Part shown: piece after piece, positions 31,710 to 38,911 of the stretch
Layout: each line of letters begins with the position of its first letter
Position numbering within the stretch: position 1 is the first letter of the stretch
Assembly (NCBI GenBank): GCA_028291615.1
Contig: JAQGHM010000021.1
Span: 1-44,056 of the forward strand
Length of the DNA stretch: 44,056 nt
From: Phycisphaerales bacterium
GTDB taxonomy: Bacteria; Planctomycetota; Phycisphaerae; Tepidisphaerales; Tepidisphaeraceae
Direction: 5' to 3'
Notes under the pieces: generated by a model
Seen by the model: the letters and a program-made list of their open reading frames with translations, nothing else
Databases searched by the model: none
What the model was told of the DNA's origin: nothing
Translations under genes and position numbers: made by a program

Positions 31710-33218
31710 ATGAGCCTCCGCGTTTACAACACGCTGACCAAGCAAAAAGAACTCTTCGAACCCGTCAAACCCGGGAAGGTCGGCATCTACCTCTGCGGCC
31801 CCACCGTCTACAAACCCCCGCACATCGGCCACCTCGTTGGCCCGGTCATCTTCGACGCGATCAAACGCTACCTCGTCTTCAAAGGCTACGACGTCACCTG
31901 GGTCGTCAACATCACCGACGTCGACGACAAGCTGATCGAAGCCGCCGCCACCGAAAAAACCACCGTCGCCGAGATCGCCCAGCGCTGCACCAAGGAATAT
32001 CTCGACGCCCTCGCCAGCCTGGGCGTCGATACCATCGACCGCTTCCCCAAGGCCAGCGAGCACATGGAAGAGATCACCACCCTCATCCAGAAACTCGTTG
32101 ATCAAGGCTTCGCCTACGCCACCGACGGCAACGTCTGGTTCGACGTCACCAAGGACGAAGACTACGGCAAGCTCAGTCACCGCCGCCCCGAAGAACAGGA
32201 AGCCGGAAATCGCGATCTCCAGGGCGCTGGCAAGCGCAACCCCGCCGACTTCGCCCTTTGGAAAGCCGCCAAGCCCAACGAGCCCAAATGGGATTCCCCC
32301 TGGGGCCCCGGCCGACCCGGCTGGCACATCGAGTGCTCCGCCATGTCCATGAAATACCTCGGCGAGCGCCTCGACATCCACGGCGGCGGCATGGACCTCC
32401 TCTTCCCCCACCACGAGAACGAGCTCGCCCAATCCGAATGCGCCACTGGTCACCCCTTCGTGAAGTACTGGCTTCACAACGGCCTCACCCGCATCAAGAC
32501 CAAGCTCGCCGGCGGCGAGGTCAAGAACGAGAAGATGTCCAAGAGCCTCGGCAACGTCATCGATGCCCGCACCGCCATCGCCGAGCTCGGGCCCGACCTT
32601 CTCCGCTACCTGATCCTCTCCACCCACTACCGCAGCCCGATCGACTTCAGCGATGAGGTCGTCGTCGCCAGCCGCAAAGGCCTCTCCACCTTCGGCCGCC
32701 TCCTCGAGCGCGTCGAGCGCACGCTGGGCGAACCCCTTTCCGACAAGTTCCAGACGATGGATCTAGCCGCCGGCAACCTCTTCGAAACCGACCACGCCGA
32801 CTTCGCCCGCGCCGTCCTGGCGCACAAGATGAAGTTCCTCGAGATGATGGACGACGACTTCAACACCGCCGGCGCCATCGCCTCCCTCCACGAGCTCGCC
32901 GGCGTCGTCAACAGCTTCATGGAAAGCCGCCGCGTCGAAAAGGAAAAACAACCCGACGTCCTAGCCGCCGTCGCCTCAGCCACACAGACATTCAAATCCC
33001 TCTGCACGATCCTCGGCTTCTTCCGCGTCAAGCCCCCCCTCACCGACGGCCGCGAAAAAGGCCTCGTCGACGACCTGATGAAAATCTTCATCGCAATACG
33101 AGCCGAAGCAAGAGACACCAAAAACTTCACCACCGCCGACAGCATCAGAAAACACCTGACCAGCATCGGCATCACCCTGGAAGACCGCCCCGACGGCACG
33201 ATCTGGCGAAAAGACTGA
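31710..33218 (+). CDS. cysS: Cysteinyl-tRNA synthetase
   Basis: 502 residues. Class I signatures are intact: YLCGPTVYKPPHIGHLVG with the zinc ligand C29 and HIGH at 38-41, GWHIECSAMSMKYLG with a second zinc cysteine, FPHHENELAQSE with further ligands, and KMSKS in NEKMSKSLGNVI. The C-terminal helical domain reads MDDDFNTAGAIASLHEL. It charges tRNA-Cys in the cytoplasm. It heads a co-directional group with ruvC and ruvA, but hairpin I separates it from ruvC. Confidence 0.99.
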   Translation: MSLRVYNTLTKQKELFEPVKPGKVGIYLCGPTVYKPPHIGHLVGPVIFDAIKRYLVFKGYDVTWVVNITDVDDKLIEAAATEKTTVAEIAQRCTKEYLDALASLGVDTIDRFPKASEHMEEITTLIQKLVDQGFAYATDGNVWFDVTKDEDYGKLSHRRPEEQEAGNRDLQGAGKRNPADFALWKAAKPNEPKWDSPWGPGRPGWHIECSAMSMKYLGERLDIHGGGMDLLFPHHENELAQSECATGHPFVKYWLHNGLTRIKTKLAGGEVKNEKMSKSLGNVIDARTAIAELGPDLLRYLILSTHYRSPIDFSDEVVVASRKGLSTFGRLLERVERTLGEPLSDKFQTMDLAAGNLFETDHADFARAVLAHKMKFLEMMDDDFNTAGAIASLHELAGVVNSFMESRRVEKEKQPDVLAAVASATQTFKSLCTILGFFRVKPPLTDGREKGLVDDLMKIFIAIRAEARDTKNFTTADSIRKHLTSIGITLEDRPDGTIWRKD

Positions 33219-33222
33219 TTTA

Positions 33223-33342
33223 ACCACGAAGTGCACGAAGCACACGAAAAAGAGATGGCCAAGCGCTGGTTAATTCGTTCTCAATCTTGATCCCGGATTT
33301 CATTTTTTGATTACTTCGTGCCCTTCGTGTTCTTCGTGGTTC
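33223..33342. repeat. Short-period inverted-word hairpin I
   Basis: The left arm 33223-33253 consists of 9-bp words (CACGAAGTG, CACGAAGCA, CACGAAAAA). The right arm 33315-33342 is the inverted set (CTTCGTGCC, CTTCGTGTT, CTTCGTGG). The outer 19 positions match except for two bases between the words. The loop is about 60 nt. The right arm ends one base before the ruvC ATG, so no Shine-Dalgarno is present for ruvC. Confidence 0.9.
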
Positions 33343-33343
33343 C

Positions 33344-33856
33344 ATGCGCATTTTAGGAATTGATCCCGGCCTCAAACTCACCGGCTACGGCATCATCGAA
33401 TGGACCGGCCAGGAATCCCCGCTGCGCCCCCCCACCCTGATCGACGCCGGCGTCATCCGCTTGGACGCCAAGGCCCAACTCGCCTCCCGCCTCCACGAAC
33501 TCTACCGCGAGCTAGACGCCCTCTTCGAAGAATTTAAACCGCAAGTCTGCGCCGTCGAGCAACTCTACGCCCACTACAACCACCCCAGAACCGCCATCCT
33601 CATGGGCCACGCCAGAGGCGTCATCCTCTTAGCCGCCCAGCGCCACGGTGCAACGATAAAGCAATACGCCGCCAACCGCATCAAGCAATCCGTCACCGGC
33701 CACGGCCACGCCGGCAAACCCCAGATGCAACGCGCCATCCAACTAACCTGGAACCTCCCCACCCCCCCCGATCCGCCCGACGTCGCCGACGCCCTCGCCA
33801 TCGCCCTATGCTGCGGCCGCGCAATGCAAGTCGAACGCGCCATCAAGGGAAAATAG
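33344..33856 (+). CDS. ruvC: Crossover junction endodeoxyribonuclease RuvC
   Basis: 170 residues. The RNase-H-like fold and active site are complete: D7 in ILGIDPGLKLTGYG, E72 in CAVEQLY, and D146/D149 in DPPDVADALAIAL. RuvC dimers cut Holliday junctions as part of the RuvABC resolvasome. It lies 126 bp after cysS, with the whole gap occupied by hairpin I. ruvA follows 58 bp downstream, but ruvB is separated from it by two other genes. Confidence 0.98.
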   Translation: MRILGIDPGLKLTGYGIIEWTGQESPLRPPTLIDAGVIRLDAKAQLASRLHELYRELDALFEEFKPQVCAVEQLYAHYNHPRTAILMGHARGVILLAAQRHGATIKQYAANRIKQSVTGHGHAGKPQMQRAIQLTWNLPTPPDPPDVADALAIALCCGRAMQVERAIKGK

Positions 33857-33865
33857 AGCTTCGTC

Positions 33866-33901
33866 CTTAATTCTGATTTCTGGTTTCGTCATTCGGACTT
33901 C
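33866..33901. repeat. Unpaired word arm between ruvC and ruvA
   Basis: Read on the minus strand this is GTCCGAATGACGAA followed by AACCAGAAATCAGAAT, degenerate short words in the style of the other spacers. No inverted partner is visible. Confidence 0.4.
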
Positions 33902-33902
33902 A

Positions 33903-33908
33903 TATACT
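33903..33908 (+). promoter_or_regulatory. -10 box placed for leaderless ruvA transcription
   Basis: TATACT (five of six consensus positions) ends 6 nt before the ruvA ATG, with the gap TCCCCC. Transcription would begin at the start codon. No Shine-Dalgarno is present. Confidence 0.45.
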
Positions 33909-33914
33909 TCCCCC

Positions 33915-34547
33915 ATGATCTCCGCCCTAACCGGTGAACTCACCCAAGTCGAAGAAACCAGAATCTCCCTGCGCTCAGGCCCCTTCGTCTTCGAACTCCT
34001 CATCCCCGCCGCCGATGTCGAAACCCTCCGCGCCCAGATCGGATCGGAAATCACCCTCCACACCATCTTCTACCTGGAAGGCACCGCAGGCGGCGGCAAC
34101 CTGGACCCCAAGCTCATCGCCTTCCTCCGCCCGCAAGACAAACAATTCTTCAACCTCTTTACCACGGTCAAAGGCATAGGCCCCAAAACCGCCCTCCGCG
34201 CCTTAAGCGCCCCCGTAGGCGAAATCGCCCAGGCCATCGAATCCAAAGACACCCGCGCACTCATCCAACTCGACGGCATCGGCAAACGCACCGCCGAACT
34301 GATCATCGCCGAACTCTCCGGCAAGACCCAGAAATTCGCCACCGCCGCCGTCGGCGCAGCCATCGCAGGCCACAACAACCGCCACACCCAAAACGAGGAA
34401 GACGCCCTCAGCGCCATGACCGCCCTGGGCGAACGCCGCCCCGACGCCGAACGTCTCTTAGAGCGCGTGAAAACCCAACATAAAGACCTCAAAACCACCG
34501 ACGCGCTCTTAAGAGAAATGCTAAGAATCCGCAGCACCGGAAAATAG
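33915..34547 (+). CDS. ruvA: Holliday junction branch-migration protein RuvA
   Basis: 210 residues. Domain I begins MISALTGELTQVEETRISL and includes YLEGTAGGGNL. Domain II carries two helix-hairpin-helix motifs, VKGIGPKTALRALSA and LDGIGKRTAELIIAEL. A flexible linker leads to domain III (ALSAMTALGERRPDAERLLE), which contacts RuvB. It binds Holliday junctions and loads the RuvB motor. The start is set by the -10 box six bases upstream and by alignment with the family's opening. Confidence 0.98.
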   Translation: MISALTGELTQVEETRISLRSGPFVFELLIPAADVETLRAQIGSEITLHTIFYLEGTAGGGNLDPKLIAFLRPQDKQFFNLFTTVKGIGPKTALRALSAPVGEIAQAIESKDTRALIQLDGIGKRTAELIIAELSGKTQKFATAAVGAAIAGHNNRHTQNEEDALSAMTALGERRPDAERLLERVKTQHKDLKTTDALLREMLRIRSTGK

Positions 34548-34693
34548 AAAGAGTATCCGCTCGCGCAACTCAACCCACGCCGGGGCAGAGCGAAGGGAGC
34601 TACGCGACCGCAGCGCCGCCCCGGATTCTTCGCCCCAACGTAGGGCTCGCCTCAGCAAGCGGAATTCCCTCGCCGTCGCGCTGCGCCCTCATG

Positions 34694-34699
34694 TATATT
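34694..34699 (+). promoter_or_regulatory. -10 box placed for leaderless VOC-gene transcription
   Basis: TATATT (five of six consensus positions) ends 6 nt before the ATG at 34706, with gap GCCCCC, the same arrangement as at ruvA. It decides between two candidate starts. Confidence 0.45.
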
Positions 34700-34705
34700 G
34701 CCCCC

Positions 34706-35086
34706 ATGCCCATCACCGGCGTTCACACCATGTTCTACTCCACCCAACCCAATGAACTCCGCGCCTTCCTCCGCGACAAACTAAGCTTCCCCGCCACCGA
34801 CGCCGGCGACGGCTGGCTCCTCTTTGACATCCCCAGCGCCGACATGGGCGTCCACCCCATCGACGCCGCCAACGCCCACCAAAACCCGCCCCACAACACC
34901 CACGCCATCTCCTTCTTCTGCGACGACATCCACCAGACCGTCGCCGACCTCCAAGCCAAAGGCGTCCAGTTCACCGCCCCCATCGCCAACTACGGCTACG
35001 GCCTCGTCACCCACCTCATCGCCCCCGGCGACCTCCACATCCAACTCTACCAACCCCTCTACACCAAAACCCCGCTCCCCAAATGA
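34706..35086 (+). CDS. VOC-family (glyoxalase-like) protein
   Basis: 126 residues from the ATG at 34706. An ATG at 34691 is also in frame, but the intervening bases form a -10 box with the same spacing as at ruvA, so the later start is preferred. Two beta-alpha-beta-beta-beta modules are visible: ITGVHTMFYSTQPNELRAFLRD with WLLFDIPSADMGVH, and THAISFFCDDIHQTVADLQAKG with THLIAPGDLHIQLYQP. Metal-ligand-like residues H, E or H are partly in place (HTMFY, HAISF), so it may be a metalloenzyme or a resistance-type binding protein. The substrate cannot be inferred. Confidence 0.85.
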   Translation: MPITGVHTMFYSTQPNELRAFLRDKLSFPATDAGDGWLLFDIPSADMGVHPIDAANAHQNPPHNTHAISFFCDDIHQTVADLQAKGVQFTAPIANYGYGLVTHLIAPGDLHIQLYQPLYTKTPLPK

Positions 35087-35268
35087 ACCACGCCGACTGC
35101 TGTGGAGTGAGATCCGCGCACGATAGATTTTCCTTCGCCAATCCGCGACCCCTCGTTAGAATCCCACCCGACATCTCCAACGCTCGCCGCGCTCGCGGAA
35201 GAACGTTCTTCCGCCAACGCGCGTCGGCTCGACAAAGGCTTCATGCTAATCAACCGCCGGGGCAATCC

Positions 35269-36048
35269 ATGACACGCATTCACCGCACGCTTCTCACGCT
35301 GCTCCTCCTCCTTGCGTTTGCCCCCGCCGCGCCCGCCGGCCCCTATCACGGTGTCCAATACGGCTACAACATCACCATCCCCGACAACTGGACCCAGATC
35401 CCCGCCGACGTCGTCGAAGCCACCATGAAGCTCGCCCAAAACCCCAGCAGCAAGACCACGCTCGTCTGCGATTCAGCCTTCCAGCCCGCCGCGGAAAAAA
35501 ATTGGTTCACCTATCCCTACATGATCGTCCAGGTCATTCCCTACTCCAGCTTCGGCCTTCGCCGTCAGATCAACGAGGACGAGTTCGCCGAAGTCACCAA
35601 GGCCATGACCGGCGTCGAAATCGGCAAGGCCATGGACTCCGCGCTCTCCCCCGACGCGCGCTCCATCATGTCCAACGCCAGCCTCGGCCAGCCCGTGCTC
35701 GATAGGAACAAGCGCCGCTTCCTCCTCCCCATGAACATGACCGTCGCCGGAATCGGAAAGGTCAAGGGAATGCTCGCCGGACATTTCGGCCACGACTCAC
35801 TCATCCAGATCGGCGTCTACACCAGGGAATCCGACTGGGATCGCTACACCTCCACCACCCAGGGAATCATCGATTCCTTCCATTTCGACCCCGCCGCCGA
35901 CTACAGCACCGCCGCCGCACTCGCCAGCCCCTCCCGAAACATATGGTCCGGCGTAGCCCAGAAAGCCCTCGCCGGCGGCATCCTGGGCGCATTAATCGGC
36001 GGCATCGGCTACGCCGTCTCACGCTTCAAAAAATCCAAAACCTCCTGA
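35269..36048 (+). CDS. Exported protein of unknown function with C-terminal membrane anchor
   Basis: 259 residues from the ATG at 35269, chosen because a signal peptide starts there (THRIHRT-type start: MTRIHRTLLTLLLLLAFAP). An earlier in-frame ATG at 35083 overlaps the preceding gene and would hide the signal. The mature domain opens GVQYGYNITIPDNWTQIPADVV, like the beta-sandwich opening of PsbP/DUF1795-type proteins, which contain IPxxW. A C-terminal helix (ALAGGILGALIGGIGYAVSRF) with basic residues after it would leave the domain outside the cytoplasm. The function is unknown. It lies between ruvA and ruvB on the same strand. Confidence 0.75.
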   Translation: MTRIHRTLLTLLLLLAFAPAAPAGPYHGVQYGYNITIPDNWTQIPADVVEATMKLAQNPSSKTTLVCDSAFQPAAEKNWFTYPYMIVQVIPYSSFGLRRQINEDEFAEVTKAMTGVEIGKAMDSALSPDARSIMSNASLGQPVLDRNKRRFLLPMNMTVAGIGKVKGMLAGHFGHDSLIQIGVYTRESDWDRYTSTTQGIIDSFHFDPAADYSTAAALASPSRNIWSGVAQKALAGGILGALIGGIGYAVSRFKKSKTS

Positions 36049-36696
36049 CCCGCCCACCTGCCGCGCTGGCTCCCCCACGCCGATTCCTCTGGAACCGCAT
36101 CCGCCGCTATAGCTCCGACTCGGCGTCATTCACCTCACCAAATCCACCGCAGCAGCAGCTCGCCTCTTCGCGATTTTTCGCGTGACAACCCACGCCCCTT
36201 CCCCTACAATGTTCGGCATAAGTTAGATGCCGCCGACCCCGGGCGATGCGGAGTTTCCCGTGGGGCAGATGTCTCGTCACAATTCCGGTTTTGCGGGATG
36301 CGAGGAATCACAATGCCGGATGATGCTTCCCAAAATGCCCCTGCTCCGCCTCGCCCGCGGGCGGGGTCGCTTCAGACCTCGGCGAGCTTAGTCGAGTCGA
36401 GACCCTGTCCCCCGTATTCGCTCGGTCGAGTACACGTTCCCAAACCCTCGTTTCATCCTCATTCCACCCCTCCCAAACCCGCGATTTACCCGCAAAAATC
36501 CTCGAAAAACCCTCACTTCCCGCTCTCCCGTTTTCGCCCAAATCGCGCGCAACCCCAGCATCTTCAAACTCTTCCATTCTCACCCCCATTCGAATCGCGA
36601 GCCACCAACATTTTTCCGTCGCTCGCCCGACCCTGAACCCCTAACCCCAACGCTCCCATTGTGATGATCTCCACCATCGCTACAACATCACGTAAC
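36049..36696. other. Gene-poor leader or ncRNA region upstream of ruvB
   Basis: This 648-bp stretch has no convincing protein gene. After the promoter at 36182 there is a G-rich segment with internal complementarity (36228-36330) and two related blocks, TCACAATTCCGG (36277-36288) and TCACAATGCCGG (36308-36319). From about 36430 to 36660 the + strand is very C-rich and G-poor, with little structure. A 40-codon basic open frame (36269-36391, MSRHNSGF...) has a GGGG upstream but no recognised family. A long ruvB leader or an independent small RNA are both possible. Confidence 0.45.
36182..36210 (+). promoter_or_regulatory. Near-consensus sigma-70 promoter far upstream of ruvB
   Basis: GTGACA (36182-36187; five of six) and TACAAT (36205-36210; five of six) are separated by exactly 17 bp. 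This is one of the best promoter matches in the window. The predicted start near 36217 is about 480 nt before ruvB. Confidence 0.6.
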
Positions 36697-37755
36697 ATGC
36701 CCCGCGAACGCGTCATTTCCGGCGACTCTCACGGCGAGGAAGAAAACGTCTTCAACTACTCCCTCCGCCCCCAGCGCTTCGCCCAATACATCGGCCAGGC
36801 GCAGCTCATCCGCCGGCTCAAGATCGCCGTGGATGCCGCCACCGGCCGCAAGGAGCCCGTTGAGCACGTCCTCCTCCACGGCCCGCCCGGCCTTGGCAAA
36901 ACCACCCTCGCCCACGTCGTCGCCAACGAAATGGGCGCCAAGGTCCACGTCACCTCTGGCCCTGCCCTCAACAAGGGCGCAGACCTCGTCGGCATCCTTC
37001 AAAAGCTCAGCCAGGGCGACGTCCTCTTCATCGACGAGATCCACCGACTCCCCGCCATCGTCGAAGAGTTCCTCTATAGTGCGATGGAAGATTTCAAGGT
37101 CGACGTCACCATCGACGCCGGCATGCACGCCCGCACCATCACGCTCCCCATCCCGCCCTTTACGCTCATCGGCGCCACCACCCGCATCGGCCTCCTCACC
37201 GGCCCCATGCGCAGCCGCTTCGGCATCTCCAACCACATCGAGTTCTACACCCCCGACGCCCTCCACGAGATCCTCAGACAAAACGCCAAGCTGCTAAGTT
37301 TAGAAGCCGACGACAAGGCCCTCTGGGAACTCGCGCGGAGAAGCCGCGGCACGCCGCGCATCGCCAACCGCCTCCTCCGCCGCGCCCGGGATTTCGCCGC
37401 CGTAGAAGCCCAGGGCCACCTCACCCTCCCCGTCACCCAGGAAGCCCTCAAGCTCGAGGGCATCGACGAACGAGGATTAGACGAACAAGACCGCACCTTC
37501 ATCCGCACCCTGATCGACGTCTACGAAGGCGGCCCCGCCGGCATCGAAGCCATCGCCGCCACCATGGGCGAAGAAACCGAAACCCTAGTCGATGTCATCG
37601 AACCCTTCCTCCTCCAGCAAGCCCTCGTCATGCGCACAAGACAAGGCCGCCGAGCCACCAAAACCGCCTACGACCACCTCAACCTCAAGTGGCGTCCCCC
37701 CAAAGACCTCCCCGGCGAAGACGAATCCCTCTTCAACCCCAACGACGCTCTTTGA
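36697..37755 (+). CDS. ruvB: Holliday junction branch-migration ATPase RuvB
   Basis: 352 residues from the ATG at 36697 (MPRERVISGD); in-frame GTG/ATG codons at 36661/36664 would add 12 residues with no family match. Motifs: FNYSLRPQRFAQYIGQ, Walker A HGPPGLGKTTLAHVVAN, Walker B DVLFIDEIHRLP, sensor 1 TLIGATTRIGLL, arginine finger GPMRSRFGI, sensor 2 RGTPRIANRLLRR and the C-terminal winged helix with EPFLLQQALVMRTRQGR. RuvB hexamers pump DNA through RuvA-bound junctions. Its separation from ruvCA by two genes and a 648-bp gap suggests independent expression. Confidence 0.98.
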   Translation: MPRERVISGDSHGEEENVFNYSLRPQRFAQYIGQAQLIRRLKIAVDAATGRKEPVEHVLLHGPPGLGKTTLAHVVANEMGAKVHVTSGPALNKGADLVGILQKLSQGDVLFIDEIHRLPAIVEEFLYSAMEDFKVDVTIDAGMHARTITLPIPPFTLIGATTRIGLLTGPMRSRFGISNHIEFYTPDALHEILRQNAKLLSLEADDKALWELARRSRGTPRIANRLLRRARDFAAVEAQGHLTLPVTQEALKLEGIDERGLDEQDRTFIRTLIDVYEGGPAGIEAIAATMGEETETLVDVIEPFLLQQALVMRTRQGRRATKTAYDHLNLKWRPPKDLPGEDESLFNPNDAL

Positions 37756-37783
37756 CAATCGAATATCTTCCTCGCTTTTGCAG

Positions 37784-37800
37784 GGTGGGCTCTGCCCACC
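37784..37800. repeat. Compact GGTGGGC hairpin, copy 2
   Basis: GGTGGGC, TCT, GCCCACC, a perfect 7-bp stem 29 bp after the ruvB stop. It shares stem and flanks with 11751-11767. Confidence 0.75.
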
Positions 37801-37830
37801 ACCTCGCGCACCCGCGCCATTCTGGGTGGC

Positions 37831-37856
37831 ACTGGCAAGCTCTCAGGCTTGCCAGT
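37831..37856. repeat. ACTGGCAAGC hairpin
   Basis: ACTGGCAAGC (37831-37840) and GCTTGCCAGT (37847-37856) form a perfect 10-bp stem, extended by one flanking C-G pair, with a 6-nt loop. It follows the GGTGGGC hairpin in the same spacer, so two repeat types are stacked after ruvB. Confidence 0.75.
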
Positions 37857-37918
37857 GGCCTTGCCCTTGGCCATCGCGTGACCTCGGACTTCATGCCCCC
37901 GAGGTCACGCGGGATGGT

Positions 37919-37924
37919 TATAAT
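37919..37924 (+). promoter_or_regulatory. TATAAT box placed for leaderless transcription
   Basis: A perfect TATAAT ends 6 nt before a GTG start, with gap TCTCTC. It supports GTG 37931 as the translation start of the first paralogue. Confidence 0.5.
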
Positions 37925-37930
37925 TCTCTC

Positions 37931-38761
37931 GTGCCACCATCCGCCCCACTCGAATACGCCTCGCGTGACGGTCACCATCGTTGGCGTCGCTGGCGGCGGG
38001 GAATCCTTGGGCTGTTTCTCTTGTCCGCTGCGATCTTTGGATGGCGATACCGCCGCCCACTGATGGACCGGACTTCGCTTCTGTGGACCCAGCACCGCTG
38101 CATGACCTACACCCCACCCGCGGATCAGATCGCGTATGAACAGGCAAAATGGCTTGGAGACCAACTTGTCGCGCATGACCCGGCGTACCGACAGTCTTAT
38201 TCTGATGTAGTGGCTCGCTCGGGCGTTTGGCCACTCGAAGGTACATTTCGCGTCGTAGACTCGTGGGAGCATCTGGACGCAACAATCCCGCTGGAGAAAT
38301 CCACCTTCCGTGGCCAGTCATACGTCTTGAGCCGCCGATACAAGCCATGTGCCACGGTGTTCGTTCACGCACGCCATGCGCCACAGTGCGACGATCGGCT
38401 GGTCATCATAGAGCTCGAAGGCTCCAGACCCGATTTCAACGCCCTCGTTATACGACCCGGCACATTGTCGCGTGACCCGCAGGTGCTCTGGCACAAGCGA
38501 TTGGAAACACCGTTTGGCAACATGATGCAGGCGCCGTCCCTGATTAGGAACGGCGGCAACCTCGGGGCGCAGGTGTTTTTCGGCCAACCCAGTTCGGACG
38601 ACCCCGCCGTCTTCAACATTCCGGCCTGTATCGACGGCGTCAATGTCCAAATCATTGGCCATTTGCTTCCCGACGATACCGTTCGGATCGACATCCCCAA
38701 TGCATCGCAAGCCGGCGAACAACTTATGCGGCCTCGACCCGAACTCCCCATGGAAAACTGA
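37931..38761 (+). CDS. Single-pass membrane protein, tandem paralogue 1
   Basis: 276 residues from a GTG at 37931. The start is supported by the adjacent TATAAT box and by alignment with paralogue 2, since both read SAPL(E/D)YA at the N-terminus. A basic segment (HHRWRRWRRG) is followed by one helix (ILGLFLLSAAIFGWRY), so most of the chain should lie outside the cytoplasm. Shared landmarks with paralogue 2 are YTPPADQIAYE, DQLVAHDPAYR, VFVHAR, RLVIIELE and GHLLPDDTVRIDIP. I recognise no functional domain. The C(M/T)TYT-PAD-AYE block looks like a lineage-specific planctomycete family. Confidence 0.7.
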   Translation: MPPSAPLEYASRDGHHRWRRWRRGILGLFLLSAAIFGWRYRRPLMDRTSLLWTQHRCMTYTPPADQIAYEQAKWLGDQLVAHDPAYRQSYSDVVARSGVWPLEGTFRVVDSWEHLDATIPLEKSTFRGQSYVLSRRYKPCATVFVHARHAPQCDDRLVIIELEGSRPDFNALVIRPGTLSRDPQVLWHKRLETPFGNMMQAPSLIRNGGNLGAQVFFGQPSSDDPAVFNIPACIDGVNVQIIGHLLPDDTVRIDIPNASQAGEQLMRPRPELPMEN

Positions 38762-38896
38762 AGTCATTGACGTAAACGAAGAACATCCGCCGACCTCCCT
38801 CGCCAAACTCTACCAACTGTTGAACGCAATTCACAAAAACCGATGCCGCCAATGTCAGGTTTGAACGAACAAGGTCCACCCTACGACAACCGGCGT

Positions 38897-38902
38897 TACA
38901 AT
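38897..38902 (+). promoter_or_regulatory. -10 box placed for near-leaderless transcription
   Basis: TACAAT (five of six consensus positions) ends 9 nt before the ATG of paralogue 2, with a C-rich gap and no Shine-Dalgarno. Confidence 0.4.
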
Positions 38903-38911
38903 ACGCCCCCC

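Noticed and set aside
36298..36636. 112-codon Pro-rich open frame upstream of ruvB
   Set aside because: Composition follows the C-rich, G-poor DNA, no Shine-Dalgarno and no recognisable domain.
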